Shown piece by piece: positions 44,604 through 54,235 of a stretch of 64,000 bases of DNA. Position numbers and translations under genes: made by a program. The notes under the pieces are model-generated. The model made no database searches. It worked only from the letters and a program-made list of their open reading frames with translations, and had not been told where the DNA came from. Position 1 is the stretch's first letter. Each line of letters starts with the position of its first letter. The stretch is from Viola odorata. Lineage: Eukaryota > Streptophyta > Magnoliopsida > Malpighiales > Violaceae. The stretch covers positions 12,105,893-12,169,892 of the forward strand of contig OY829545.1 of assembly GCA_963691705.1 (NCBI GenBank). Direction: 5' to 3'.

Positions 44604-46289
44604 CCCCCACCCGAACATTTTCATCTCTCCAGCCCCCGAAAGGGGTACTAAACAATTTTAATATTTTTATTATTGTAATGTACTTTTACTTCTTGAACTC
44701 CTTTTTATGCTCTCCCCGCATTGAGGACAATGCGCTGCCTAAGTGTGGGGAGGGAATTATTTATGCATTTTGCCTGTGTGATTGCATGTTTATTTTCACG
44801 TTTGCTGCATGATTGCATGATTTTTGGATTTTATTTTTAGCCATGCTAGGAAAATTTTCCCACTATCAGTTTTCAAACCCTCATTTTTGCCATGCGTTTT
44901 TCAACTTTTGATGCATAGAAGAAGCATGACATCCATCGCACCTACGCCTGAACATGCATTTTTAGACCTGCTAGCCCTTATATCCATATCTAGGCAACAA
45001 CACCAGTAGTCACAATTTGATCCCGTGAGCATATTTGAGCTTCATGCCCTTTATTTTTGAGTGAAAATGCTTAGCTAGGCACAGTCTAGGTTTGCATGAT
45101 ATCCCTGGGTATAGTCACTGTTAGGACATGGGAAAGCTTAGATATGACAGAAAACTTCGCATCAATGTCTCTTTCTTTCTCTTCTCCCCCTCTCTCTCTC
45201 TTTTCTTTTCGAGCCCCCGACATTCCCCTTCTTTTCATACTCTTTCCTAACCATTTGTAGTTTCTTGATCTCTTTCCTTGGCAGGTGAGGTAGCGATTAT
45301 TGAGGGTAACGTCGAGGGCTAGACACCCAAAGAACGCGCAGACAAGTTCAAGTGTGGGGAAGGAAGATAAAAGCAAAAGACTTCAGAGCAGAAAGTAGGA
45401 ATCTAGGGCAAGAAAAACAAAAGCTCGAAAGAGTTTCGAGCCCCAGAAACATTCAAGTGTGGGGAAGCGAAAAAGAAGTCACCATCGATGCTGGAAGCAG
45501 ATCAAGGGCAAGCGCTGAACGAAAAATCAAAAGTTTCACGCCCTGGTAGAATCAAAAAAATTACAGCATGTTCGTGCCCTCTTCTTCCTCTAAAAAAAAC
45601 ATTTAAATTTCAAAATAAAAGGAGAAGGGCACCAAACTTCCAAGTAAAAGCATCCGCATCCGAAGCCTCAACAAGAAGATTTTCCTGCCCCCGAAAGAAG
45701 ATCTTTGTCTAGCCCCCGAATCATCATCGTGCCCTCGATGAAAGTTGCCTCACCACTTCGCTTTTTCCCAGCCAAGGGATCCAACCAGGTTTTGCCTGGT
45801 TCTTTCTTTTCCTTCCTTCTTTTCTCCCCTCGTTTCTCTTATGTACATCTCCTACTTCTCTCTTCCATATTTCTAGCTCTTTCGATCCTGTTTCTTTCTA
45901 TTTGCTGATGCGTTGCTTTTCTGATTGTTGATTGCCCATGCATGTGTTCTACAGTACTCGGATTGACGTGCAAACCATGCCTGTGTTGTGTTATTTGCAT
46001 TCTTGAGTGATAGCCTAAAACACATATTTTATTTTGAGTAGGAGTGCAAATACGTATCTTTGTGAGGACTGCTAGTGAATAGGCTAGATATGGAAAAGTC
46101 TGGTTGATAGGGTCATTATTCTATCAGGCAGATGCAGGTGCTTTTCTAGGTCTGGATTTACTCTGGTCGGGTGTAGCTTGTAGGATGGCGTGCCAATTCT
46201 GTGTGTTGAAAGTTGATTATGTATGTTTTTGAATGAGGTGACCTTTCCAATTTTGTTTATGCTCGAGGGCGAGCATAGGGGCAGCTAGT
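44604..46289 (+). other. E4 3' untranslated region
   Basis: No gene supported. Shares the Athila 3' landmarks TTGAGGACAATGCG, TGCCTAAGTGTGGGGA (44737-44752), TATCCCTGGGTATAGTCAC (about 45100) and GCTCGAGGGCGAGCATAGGGGCAG (46261-46284). The usual polypurine/LTR start is not found after it. Confidence 0.75.
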
Positions 46290-46983
46290 AATTGAATTAG
46301 AGTTTTACAATCGTCCCTGTTGTTATACCTAACGCGAAGCTGCAGGGTAAAGCAGATAACCATACTGGAGGCGATCGAAAACCTGATCTCTCGCAGTTGG
46401 ATTGGACAAGTCGTTAGGGCAGAGGCGTACCGAGTGTCTCACCTTAGACGTATCTTACCTCTTCTTACCGAGTGTCTCGTCCTAGACATATCTTACCTCT
46501 TCTTCATAGGCATACGAGTGTTGCCTCCATAAGCGTACCTTGGGGGACGGCGGACTATCAAGGTTACTAGCGTACCTTGAGGTAGCTTCTATTACGAAGG
46601 TAAGCAGGGGACCTAAGCATACCTGGTCCCCATAGTGCGTCTGTCAGCTCGGGGTAGACAATGCTAGCACCAATGACCGGCTGACCATAACTGCAACAGG
46701 ATACAGACTCTTACTGGGAACCTTGTCTCTACTGATTTCTTATTACTTCTATCTCCCTTCACTACTAGTTGTCATTACTTTCGTAGCTAATAATTAGATT
46801 AATCAAACAACCATTCAAAACCCCCCATTTTGTTACTTGTTACTTGGATTATTTAGTTTGTCAGATTGAATTGAGTGTTGATCCCTTAATTCCTGTGTTC
46901 GATCCTGTTAACATTATACACAGTTTGCTGTGCACATTGACTGTAGGTTTTATTATTATTTTTGACGGATTCGACAACCAATC
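46290..46983 (+). repeat. E4 3' LTR, 5'-truncated
   Basis: Begins within LTR-internal sequence (ATACCTAACGCGAAGC near 46326, as at about 15548 and 37758), has a short C run at 46821-46826, and ends GACGGATTCGACAACCAATCA. Host kinase sequence follows directly. Confidence 0.65.
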
Positions 46984-48227
46984 ATGCACTCACTTCCATC
47001 CTCTTTTTCCTGATGAGAAAGAGGAGTAAAGACCAGAATGTGGTGTCCCATGTCAATTCTCTCATGAATGTATAGTACCAAAGTCTTCTACGAGCCACCG
47101 ATAGGTTCTCCTCAGCTAATTTGATTGGTGTTGGAAGCTTTGGATCTGTGCAAAAGGTAATCTCGACTAGGAAGGAGGTGGAATATTGACAATTGTTGTT
47201 CAGGTTCTTGATCATGCGCGCGTTTAGAGCTTCAAAAAGTTTTGCTGCTGAATGCAGGATCCTGAAGAATATAAGACACCGAAATCTTGTTAAGGTACTC
47301 ACTGCATGCTCTGGAACAGACTACGGGGGCAATGACTTCAAGGCTTTGGTTTACGAGCTCATGACGAATGGAAGCTTAGAAGAATGGTTGCATCCAATTC
47401 CAAGACCAGAGGCAGAGGATGAGCCACCGCGAAAAAGGTTAAATCTTGTTCAGAGGCTAAACATTGGGATTGATATTGCTTGTGCATTGGACTACCTACA
47501 TCATGGATGTGGAGGTCAAGTTGTTCATTGTGACCTCAAGCCAGGCAATGTTCTTCTTGATGATGAAATGAATGGCCATGTCAGCTACTTCGGCATTGCA
47601 AAATTCCTCTCAACAACTAGGATCGCTTCTTTTGCTACTCAGTCCAGCTCCATCACAGTCCCCTGAACAATTGGCTATACTCCCCCTGGTAAACTTAATT
47701 TTGGAACCTGAAACCAGGGTTACGGGTGGACAACAAGACAAGTTCCTTCGGCTCGACCACAAACAATGTTATTGTCCTGTCACATTATTTACTGACAGTG
47801 AAATATTATCTTGGTACAGATTTTATGCGCAACTTGACCATATATGTATATTAATTTGGATTTGCAGAATATGGTGTCGGAAGTCTCAACATCTGGTGAT
47901 GTGCACAGTTATGGAATTCTTTTGTTAGAGATGTTCACAGGAAAAAGGCCAACCGATGACATGTTTAAAGTTGAGACTCTTCACAACTATGCTGACATAG
48001 CTTTTCCAGAACAAGCTGCTGAGATTGCAGATCCTCTGCTTCTTGATCTGCAAGAAACAGGGGAAGGGGATTCGGATGGAAGGAACGAAAGGATTTTTGA
48101 ATGCTTGCTTTCGGTATTTAGAATTGGGGTCTCATGTTCATCAAATTGGCCAAGAGAGCGGATGGAAATCAATCATGTAGTGACCCAACCCGGCTTAATA
48201 AAAAACAAATTTGCTAGCTACAGCTGA
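46984..48227 (+). pseudogene. LRR receptor-like kinase (subfamily XII type), kinase part only
   Basis: Starts at the end of a membrane segment (LTSILFFLMRKRSKD), then juxtamembrane and glycine-loop sequence (ATDRFSSANLIGVGSFGSV). This is followed by a broken stretch and then the open kinase part from about 47193: AECRILKNIRHRNLVKVLTA, VHCDLKPGNVLLDDE (catalytic HCD), and HVSYFGIAKF, where the DFG Asp is Tyr. TGA at 47664-47666 interrupts the activation loop. An intron (47689-47867, GTAAAC...TTGCAG) joins TPP|EYG, and exon 2 (47868-48227) gives subdomains IX-XI (SGDVHSYGILLLEMFTGKRP). The intron position and sequence fit EFR/Xa21-type pattern-recognition kinases. The Athila LTR abuts the membrane segment, and the ectodomain is absent. 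Non-functional. Confidence 0.88.
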
Positions 48228-49015
48228 AAAAAAATATATACAAAGAATCTAAAGTGAACTTCGATTTAGTATGTCAAGTGTATGTTTGGTGTGTGACTTA
48301 GTACATCTCCATCCCTTTTTGCCTATGTGAATTTGATCAATTAATCGCTACATTAACACTTCAATTATCATACGAAATCGGATTAAAATGATTTAATGTC
48401 ATTCATTCAAACTAGATAAATTCTATAAAAATTCATTAGTATTATTATTTCCAGAATTATTATCGTTTGACAAATAAGTCCTTCAATAACTTTTTATTGA
48501 ATTCAACTCCCTTAACTATTGTTTCGTTGTAAAAAGATCCTTATGTTAATTTTTTAATCCAAAATTTTAACTATTGTTTTGTTGTAAAAGGATGGATCTC
48601 TCTATATTTACTTTTATATTTTCTAATCTTTCAGAATATCTTTTTATTGAGATTAATTTCGAGTTAGTATTTTAAAGGGAGCAATTAATCACGATGACTG
48701 CTGCTTCTCTCTATGTTTAACACCAACTGAATTTGGCCTGTAAAATGTGGAATTTATATTTTTTGTAAAAATATAAATTGTTGATTTAATGCATTTACTC
48801 CTTGATTTGCTTTTGAAAACAGATAGCAATATGTCATTAATTTATGTTGGTGCCTGCCGTTTGGTCATCGGTGGAAATTAACATTATCATTTCAAGTATG
48901 CCAGCTGGTACTAACTAATGCTTTGGATTGGACAAGGCACTAGTGCTGTTAGATCCCCAAGGGTTGTGTCAGAAAATGGCAAGCTATCAATGGCTGAAAG
49001 GTCGAGAAGATTATG
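48228..49015. other. Intergenic, AT-rich
   Basis: No gene, RNA or structured repeat that I can support. Confidence 0.5.
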
Positions 49016-49023
49016 GGACCATG

Positions 49024-49684
49024 TAGGGGTGGCAATATAGGACGGACGTACGTTTATGCATCAGTCTTATTTGTCTAATAAGTAAACTGGATGGACTTGT
49101 CTAAGTCCATTTAATAAACGGACGGATAAAACTCATTCATTTAAATTTGGACGGACGGGACGGGTTCCCGTCCAATAATAATTTTTTTCCGGGAATTGAA
49201 TTTTTTTTTTAAAATATATTTTTTTTGAAAAATAATGTTTTTTGAAAAATTATTATTTTCGAAAAATAAGGGTAATTATTTTGAAAAATAATATTTTTTA
49301 AAAAATTATTATTTTCGAAAAATAAGAGTAATTATTTTGAAAAATAATGTTTTTTGAAAAATTATTATTTTCGAAAAATAAGAGTAATTTTTTTAAAAAA
49401 TAATACTTTTTGAAAAATTATTATTTTCGAAGTACATTTTTTGAAAAATATTATTTTTTTTTAAAAAAATTGAAAAAAAATTAATTTTGAGAAATTAATT
49501 TTTTAACGGACGGACGGGAATCCGTTGGGTTTGTCCCATCCGTCCGTATATGTAGCTGGACGGGTCTAACCCAACCCATTTATTAAATTGTCATGGACGG
49601 ACGAGACGGATATATGGACGGACGGGACGGGTATATAGACGAACGGGACGGACAAATGGACAATTGTCCATATTGCCACCCGTC
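49024..49684. mobile_element. Non-autonomous hAT-type MITE, 661 bp
   Basis: Perfect 8-bp TSD GGACCATG at 49016-49023 and 49685-49692. The left end, TAGGGGTGGCAATATAGGAC, mirrors the right end, GTCCATATTGCCACCC, a hAT-like terminus (the last bases GTC deviate from CTA). Inside are GACGGACGGGACGG-type runs near both ends and three to four copies of a block of about 60 bp with ATTATTATTTTCGAAAAATAA (49230-49435). No transposase ORF. Confidence 0.88.
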
Positions 49685-49692
49685 GGACCATG

Positions 49693-51570
49693 GGTTAAGT
49701 GGTGATGGTGTCTGCTCAATTGCCATAATTACTAGTTCTTGCTTTATCTTGGTTGTACAGAGAAAGCTAATCAATGACTAGGGAGCGGGGATAGTAGTTG
49801 TTTGAAAAAAAAATAAAGTTAAAAAATAGGACAAATAATAAATCACCACCTCAATTATTGTACCAAATTGTTATAAAAAACAAATATTATCTGTATACAT
49901 GCCTGATTTGTGTTGGTGGCTGTGGTGTTTGTTTCGGTTGGTTGAGGAGGGGATTGGGGATTGGGCAATGTGGTTTTTGATTAATCGCAGAGGTTTGAAA
50001 TTGCAGGGGTTGATTTTTTGATTAATAACAGATTGAGTATTTTGATTTTAGAGATTGGATAATTGATTTTGCAAATTAGGTATTGGTTAGAGGATTGAAT
50101 TGAAATTTACAGTGGGATTGATTCTGGAATAAATTTGCAAATTGCTGTTTAATTGCAGAGGATGATTTGAAAATCAATTTTACAAGATAAATGAAAAATA
50201 AAAGGAGTAGGAAATCAAAAAAAAAAAAAAAACATTTAAGTTGTTTGTGTTTCAGTCAAAACGCGTCTGATTATAGCAAGGTGGGGCACGCGTTCAGTCA
50301 CTTTGTTAGAAAAAATAATAAAATATTCGTATTTAACGGTCGTTTTGTCACCGTTATGATAAGAGGGACCTCGGGCGACTAACGTGTATAACGTGAAGGA
50401 CCAGATCGAATAAAAACGACCGTTAGGAACTGACTAAAATTAAAATGATAAGCTTAGGGACCTTCGTGTGCGTTAACCCATAAAAGCTTACCGATTTAGA
50501 AATTATTAACATTTCTCATCAAACAAACAATGCAACTATTAAATTTTTAAATAATAAACATGTAAAATTCAATTTAATTTAGCACAACTTGCGCCAGGAA
50601 AAATAAGTGTTTCTCTTTTTTTATTTTCTGTGATTTTTTTCAATTTTTTTAACTTCTTTAGTTAAATTGATTAGAAGAAAATAATTTTTTAATTGAAATC
50701 CTAATTAATTAATATAGTTTTCGTATTCATAAAATATTTCCTATAAAACTTCTAATTAATGATTAATTTAGTTCTCGTATTTTTTTAAATTTGTATTTGT
50801 TGATTAATTTAGTCCCTCTTCATAAGAATTTTCAAATCTAACCCTTAACTAATTAATTAAGACCCCATATTCGGGAAAAAATTGCAATTGAACCCGTTTA
50901 TTTCTAATATTTTTAATTCTTAACTTAGTCCCGCTACGTGGTCTCAATATTCGTGTGGCCATAAAAAATTCCAATCAAACCTAACCTCACATGTAGTTTA
51001 GTCCTATGGTCATAAAAAATTTCTAATCAAACTTCTATATGATTAATTTAGTCACCGTATTTTTAAAATATTATCATTTAATCCTTATTTTGGCCGTTTT
51101 CATTATTAAGGGCCTACCACAGTCTTAATAAGTAGGAGTAGTACTGTAATAGAAAATTGAAATTAAGTTTACCATGCGGTTCAGTTCAGCGGTTGTTGCC
51201 CGCTCTAGGCTTTGCGCTCAATTTACAAATTATGCGATTTTAATTAACTATAGCATTTCCATAGTTTTGTTTTAAGTGGACACTGTCTCTTCCTCAATCC
51301 TCACAGATCTTCTGCAAGTAAGGGTTGGGTTTTATTCTCTTTTTTTCCTAAAAAGAAGCATGGATCTGCTTTCATAATAACTGGACTTTTATTATTTCAA
51401 ACAGAAAGGAGGGGAAGAGGAGGCATGCTTGACGTATTACTTTTTGGTAAATCCATCTGTCACGAGCATGTATAGCCTCCTCTCCTCTAACATAAAGGCA
51501 AAGAACAAGAACGAGAACGAGAAACAACAAATGGAACAATATGGTCCAGTCATATGCCTAGATCTCGGTC
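49693..51570. other. Intergenic upstream of the cyclotide gene's 3' end
   Basis: No gene supported. 50340-50475 resembles the inner arm of the long inverted-repeat element at 54236-56257 (ACGACCGTTAGGAACTGACT vs CACCGTTAGGGAGCAACT). 50590-51110 holds repeated TTTAGTCCC/TTTAGTTCTCGTATTT phrases, like decayed MITE sequence. Confidence 0.5.
51388..51393 (-). terminator. Candidate polyadenylation signal of the cyclotide gene
   Basis: The minus strand reads AATAAA about 178 nt after the stop codon. Plausible but not tested. Confidence 0.3.
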
Positions 51571-52194
51571 TTACATGGCAAGAGAGTTTCTCATGCAGAC
51601 AGGCCAGCTGCAAGAGCACCCAGGGGTGTTACAGGTTCCACCAACGCAAGTTTCGCCGCATACGGGAAGACCTCCGAGGTTACCTTTCTTGGCGAATGCA
51701 ATGAGTGCCTCTTCGAGCAAATGGTTGGGTTTCTGGGTCTCAAGAGCATTTCTGGTGCAAACAGGCCAGCTGCAAGTGCACCCAGGGGTGTTGCATGTTC
51801 CGCCGACGCAAGTCTCACCGCAGACGGGAAGACCACCAAGACCTTTCTTGGCGAACGCGGTGAGTGCCTCTTCAAGGAGAGGGTTTGCTGATTTGGTGCT
51901 TTCAAGAGAGTTTCTGGTGCAGACTGGCCAGCTGCAGGAGCACCCAGGGGTGTTGCATGTTCCACCAACGCAAGTCTCTCCGCAGACAGGAAGACCGCCA
52001 AGCTTGTTCTTGGAGTAAGAGACGAGAGCCTCTTCAAGAACCGGGCTTGAGATGACAGTTTTGGTCATTCCATTAGCAGCCCCATTCTTGAGAAGCTCCT
52101 CGTAAGCTTGGAGAGTGATGACATCTTGCTCAGTTGCAAAGGCAGCAGGAAGAGCAAAAGCTGCAGAGAGCACAAGCACAATAAACATCTTCAT
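51571..52194 (-). CDS. Cyclotide precursor with three kalata/varv-type domains
   Basis: 207 residues, no intron in the ORF. Residues 1-20 form a signal peptide ([20 protein letters not shown]), followed by a pro-region (21-66) with [12 protein letters not shown]. Three 29-residue cyclotide domains lie at 67-95, 121-149 and 175-203, each with six cysteines (first domain Cys71, 75, 80, 85, 87, 92) and GLPVCGETC at the start. Each is preceded by a helical repeat ([13 protein letters not shown] type) and ends in Asn before Ser/Ala-Leu, the asparaginyl-endopeptidase cyclisation site; the tail is SLAM. Domain 1 matches varv A/kalata S (Ser86), domain 2 kalata B1 (Thr140), and domain 3 is like domain 1 with Met201 for Thr. 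Products are head-to-tail cyclic, cystine-knotted defence peptides made in the secretory pathway and stored in vacuoles; they act on membranes. The architecture is Viola-like. Confidence 0.97.
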   Translation of the reverse strand: MKMFIVLVLSAAFALPAAFATEQDVITLQAYEELLKNGAANGMTKTVISSPVLEEALVSYSKNKLGGLPVCGETCVGGTCNTPGCSCSWPVCTRNSLESTKSANPLLEEALTAFAKKGLGGLPVCGETCVGGTCNTPGCTCSWPVCTRNALETQKPNHLLEEALIAFAKKGNLGGLPVCGETCVGGTCNTPGCSCSWPVCMRNSLAM

Positions 52195-52260
52195 CTTTTG
52201 AACTTTTGAACTTTTGATACTTTGATGATGTGTGTGACTTACTGCCTCTCCCTTTGCCCC

Positions 52261-52268
52261 TATTTATA
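52261..52268 (-). promoter_or_regulatory. TATA box of the cyclotide gene
   Basis: The minus strand reads TATAAATA in GTGTATAAATAGGGGC, 67 nt upstream of the ATG. The intervening leader has AAGTTCAAAAGTTCAAAAG directly before ATGAAGATG. A classic strong plant core promoter. Confidence 0.8.
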
Positions 52269-53822
52269 CACTTGAGTTGATCAATTAATCACTATATTTT
52301 TTATTGATTTTTGTCGCATGTTAAATCGCCAGCTCAATTATTGCTCTGAAATTGTTATCAAAAAACAAATATTATTGTTAGAAATAGTGTGATATCAATT
52401 AATGCATACCACGGATTAGTGTGATATCAATTATTGCTCGAATTATCGAGTTATATGGTGGATTTATAACAGTGTGGGACAAAGGGGGGCTTATTTTATT
52501 TTACAAAAAGTGATAATATTTTACTAACTTTTATAATTTTTTAATATTAATAATAAATAACAAAAAATTTCTAAATATATTTTACTAACTTTTATAATTT
52601 TTTAATATTAATAATAAATAACAAAAAATTTCTAAATATATTTTACTAACTTTTATAATTTTCTAACGTTGGTTTCTAAATATTCAATATGTGCCATTCT
52701 TTATATTAATAATGTAAAGAAATATAAAATTAATTTACATTTACAGACCTATCTAATTATTGAGCTATCGCTATATGGTGGATTTATAACAGTATCTATA
52801 AGCCACGTATCCAGGGGATAAGGGGGACAGGTGCAGGGATGTTATTGGTTGAATGGATGTAACAGAATTTGAAAAGACGCAGACTTTCCACAGTCCAATA
52901 ATGCAACCAATTTAAGAGATTGGGCTCATGCTCATTATTATTATCAGTAGGTAGTGGGATGAGTTGGGTAGATTTGCAGTTGTTTTAAATGTAAATACTG
53001 TTTTACCTTATGTAAATTGCTTACCACCGATACTAAAATCAATATTTACTTAAACTCATTTTTTTCTCGATTGAACAGTAGATAAATCTCTTTACATATC
53101 TACCTAATTAACTAATTGAATATTAGTTTAGAAAAAAATCTTGGATATCCTAATTGTTTTCCGGCAAAAACTTGGGTACATTTGATGTACCCAAGGTTCA
53201 CTACCACTTCATATCAAAATTAGACACTTGGCTTTCTTTTCCACGTAATTTAACGATTTTATAAAAAATTTAACGGCTGTCAAAACCTTACCCCATTTCC
53301 TTTCTTCTTTATTTCTCTTTCTTCCTTTTTTTCCCTTCCTTCCTTCTTTTCTTCTCTTGCTTATCCTACGCACCCTTAAGCTTTTCTTCTCTGCGCTCGT
53401 TAGTGTCTTTCAAATTTTTTATTCAATCTCTCCTGAATTTTGAGTTAATTGAAAAATAAATCTATTCGTTAATCAACGCTTCGTTTTCGTTAATTTGACT
53501 TGTCCCAGCCGGTTGCTTCAACCTGTTTTTTCTTTTCTTTTTTCTGAATTGGTTTTTTTTTTCTTTTTTCAAAATCATTTCTTCCTCCCTCTCTGCTCAT
53601 CTTTTTTCAAACAAGGCTTAGATTCTGCAACTCAGTGTACCTTATAAGCATTTCATGGATCAACTGACAACGAGGATAATGTAATTTAGCTGATTCCCAG
53701 TATCCAAGAAAACGCAAGGTTCCTACCAAAAAGTAATAGTAGTAACTAGCAACACATGTTGACATATACACAGCAAAACAGATTCATTCCTAACAATACC
53801 AATGGTGCTCTCATCTTCTTCA
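52269..53822. other. Upstream region of the cyclotide gene, AT-rich
   Basis: No gene. A 61-bp unit (TTACTAACTTTTATAATTTT...) repeats at about 52521, 52582 and 52643. ATATGGTGGATTTATAACAGT occurs at about 52454 and 52773. 53280-53600 is CT-rich. AATATTCT/ATATGCCATT...TAATGTAAAGAAATATAAAAT near 52680-52730 recurs at about 56320-56370, so this flank contains a dispersed repeat. Confidence 0.6.
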
Positions 53823-54025
53823 CTACTTTTTGATTTTCCAGTGATGGGCTGTCCGTGGCCCTTTTGAAATGCCCTCGTAGTATCGGGATTCAAGCTTTTT
53901 ACCATTCCAGACCTTCACAAAATCTGAGAACAGTTTTCGTGCTGATTCTAATGAAAGATCAGAGAAAAATACTTGTTTATCTTCCATAAGCTAGGTAGAG
54001 AACTCATTATTCTTACAGAAGTACC
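53823..54025 (-). pseudogene. Fragment of a style cell-cycle inhibitor 1-like gene
   Basis: The minus strand encodes KNNEFST*LMEDKQVFFSD, then LSLESARKLFSDFVKVWNGK and KLESRYYEGISKGPRTAHHW, ending KIKK and TAG at 53823-53825. This is the conserved C-terminal block of a small nuclear plant protein family (SCI1-like), from recognition, not alignment. TAG at 53991-53993 stands where the family has Trp. The basic N-terminal part is missing; upstream DNA is AT-rich and then the long inverted-repeat element. A truncated copy, not expressed as a normal protein. Confidence 0.6.
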
Positions 54026-54235
54026 ATTTTTATTAAAGGTAAAATAATGAGCTAAAAAATTTAATAAAATTTATTCAGTATTAGAGTACCATGTGAATAG
54101 TTAAGATATGAATAGTTTAGTTAGTATTACTAAAAATCAGAATATAAAGAGTAAGTATATGAATGATTATGATATAAAAGCTATAAAGTACGGACACTAA
54201 CACGGATATCGGACACGACATAATAATAAAATTAT

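Noticed and set aside
49583..49781. Short repetitive ORFs (MDGRDGYMDGRDGY and SRPSIYPSRPS types)
   Set aside because: Translations of GACGGACGG repeats in the hAT MITE end.
51591..52037. 148-aa minus-strand ORF overlapping the cyclotide gene in another frame
   Set aside because: Its repeats merely mirror the three cyclotide units; no start context or domain of its own.
51571..52037. Regularly spaced repeats that could suggest a CRISPR array
   Set aside because: They are coding repeats of the cyclotide precursor in a plant genome.
53991..54000. Splice acceptor (minus CTACCTAG) before the SCI1-like block
   Set aside because: Homologous coding sequence (KNNEFST) continues upstream in the same frame, so TAG is better read as a mutated Trp codon.
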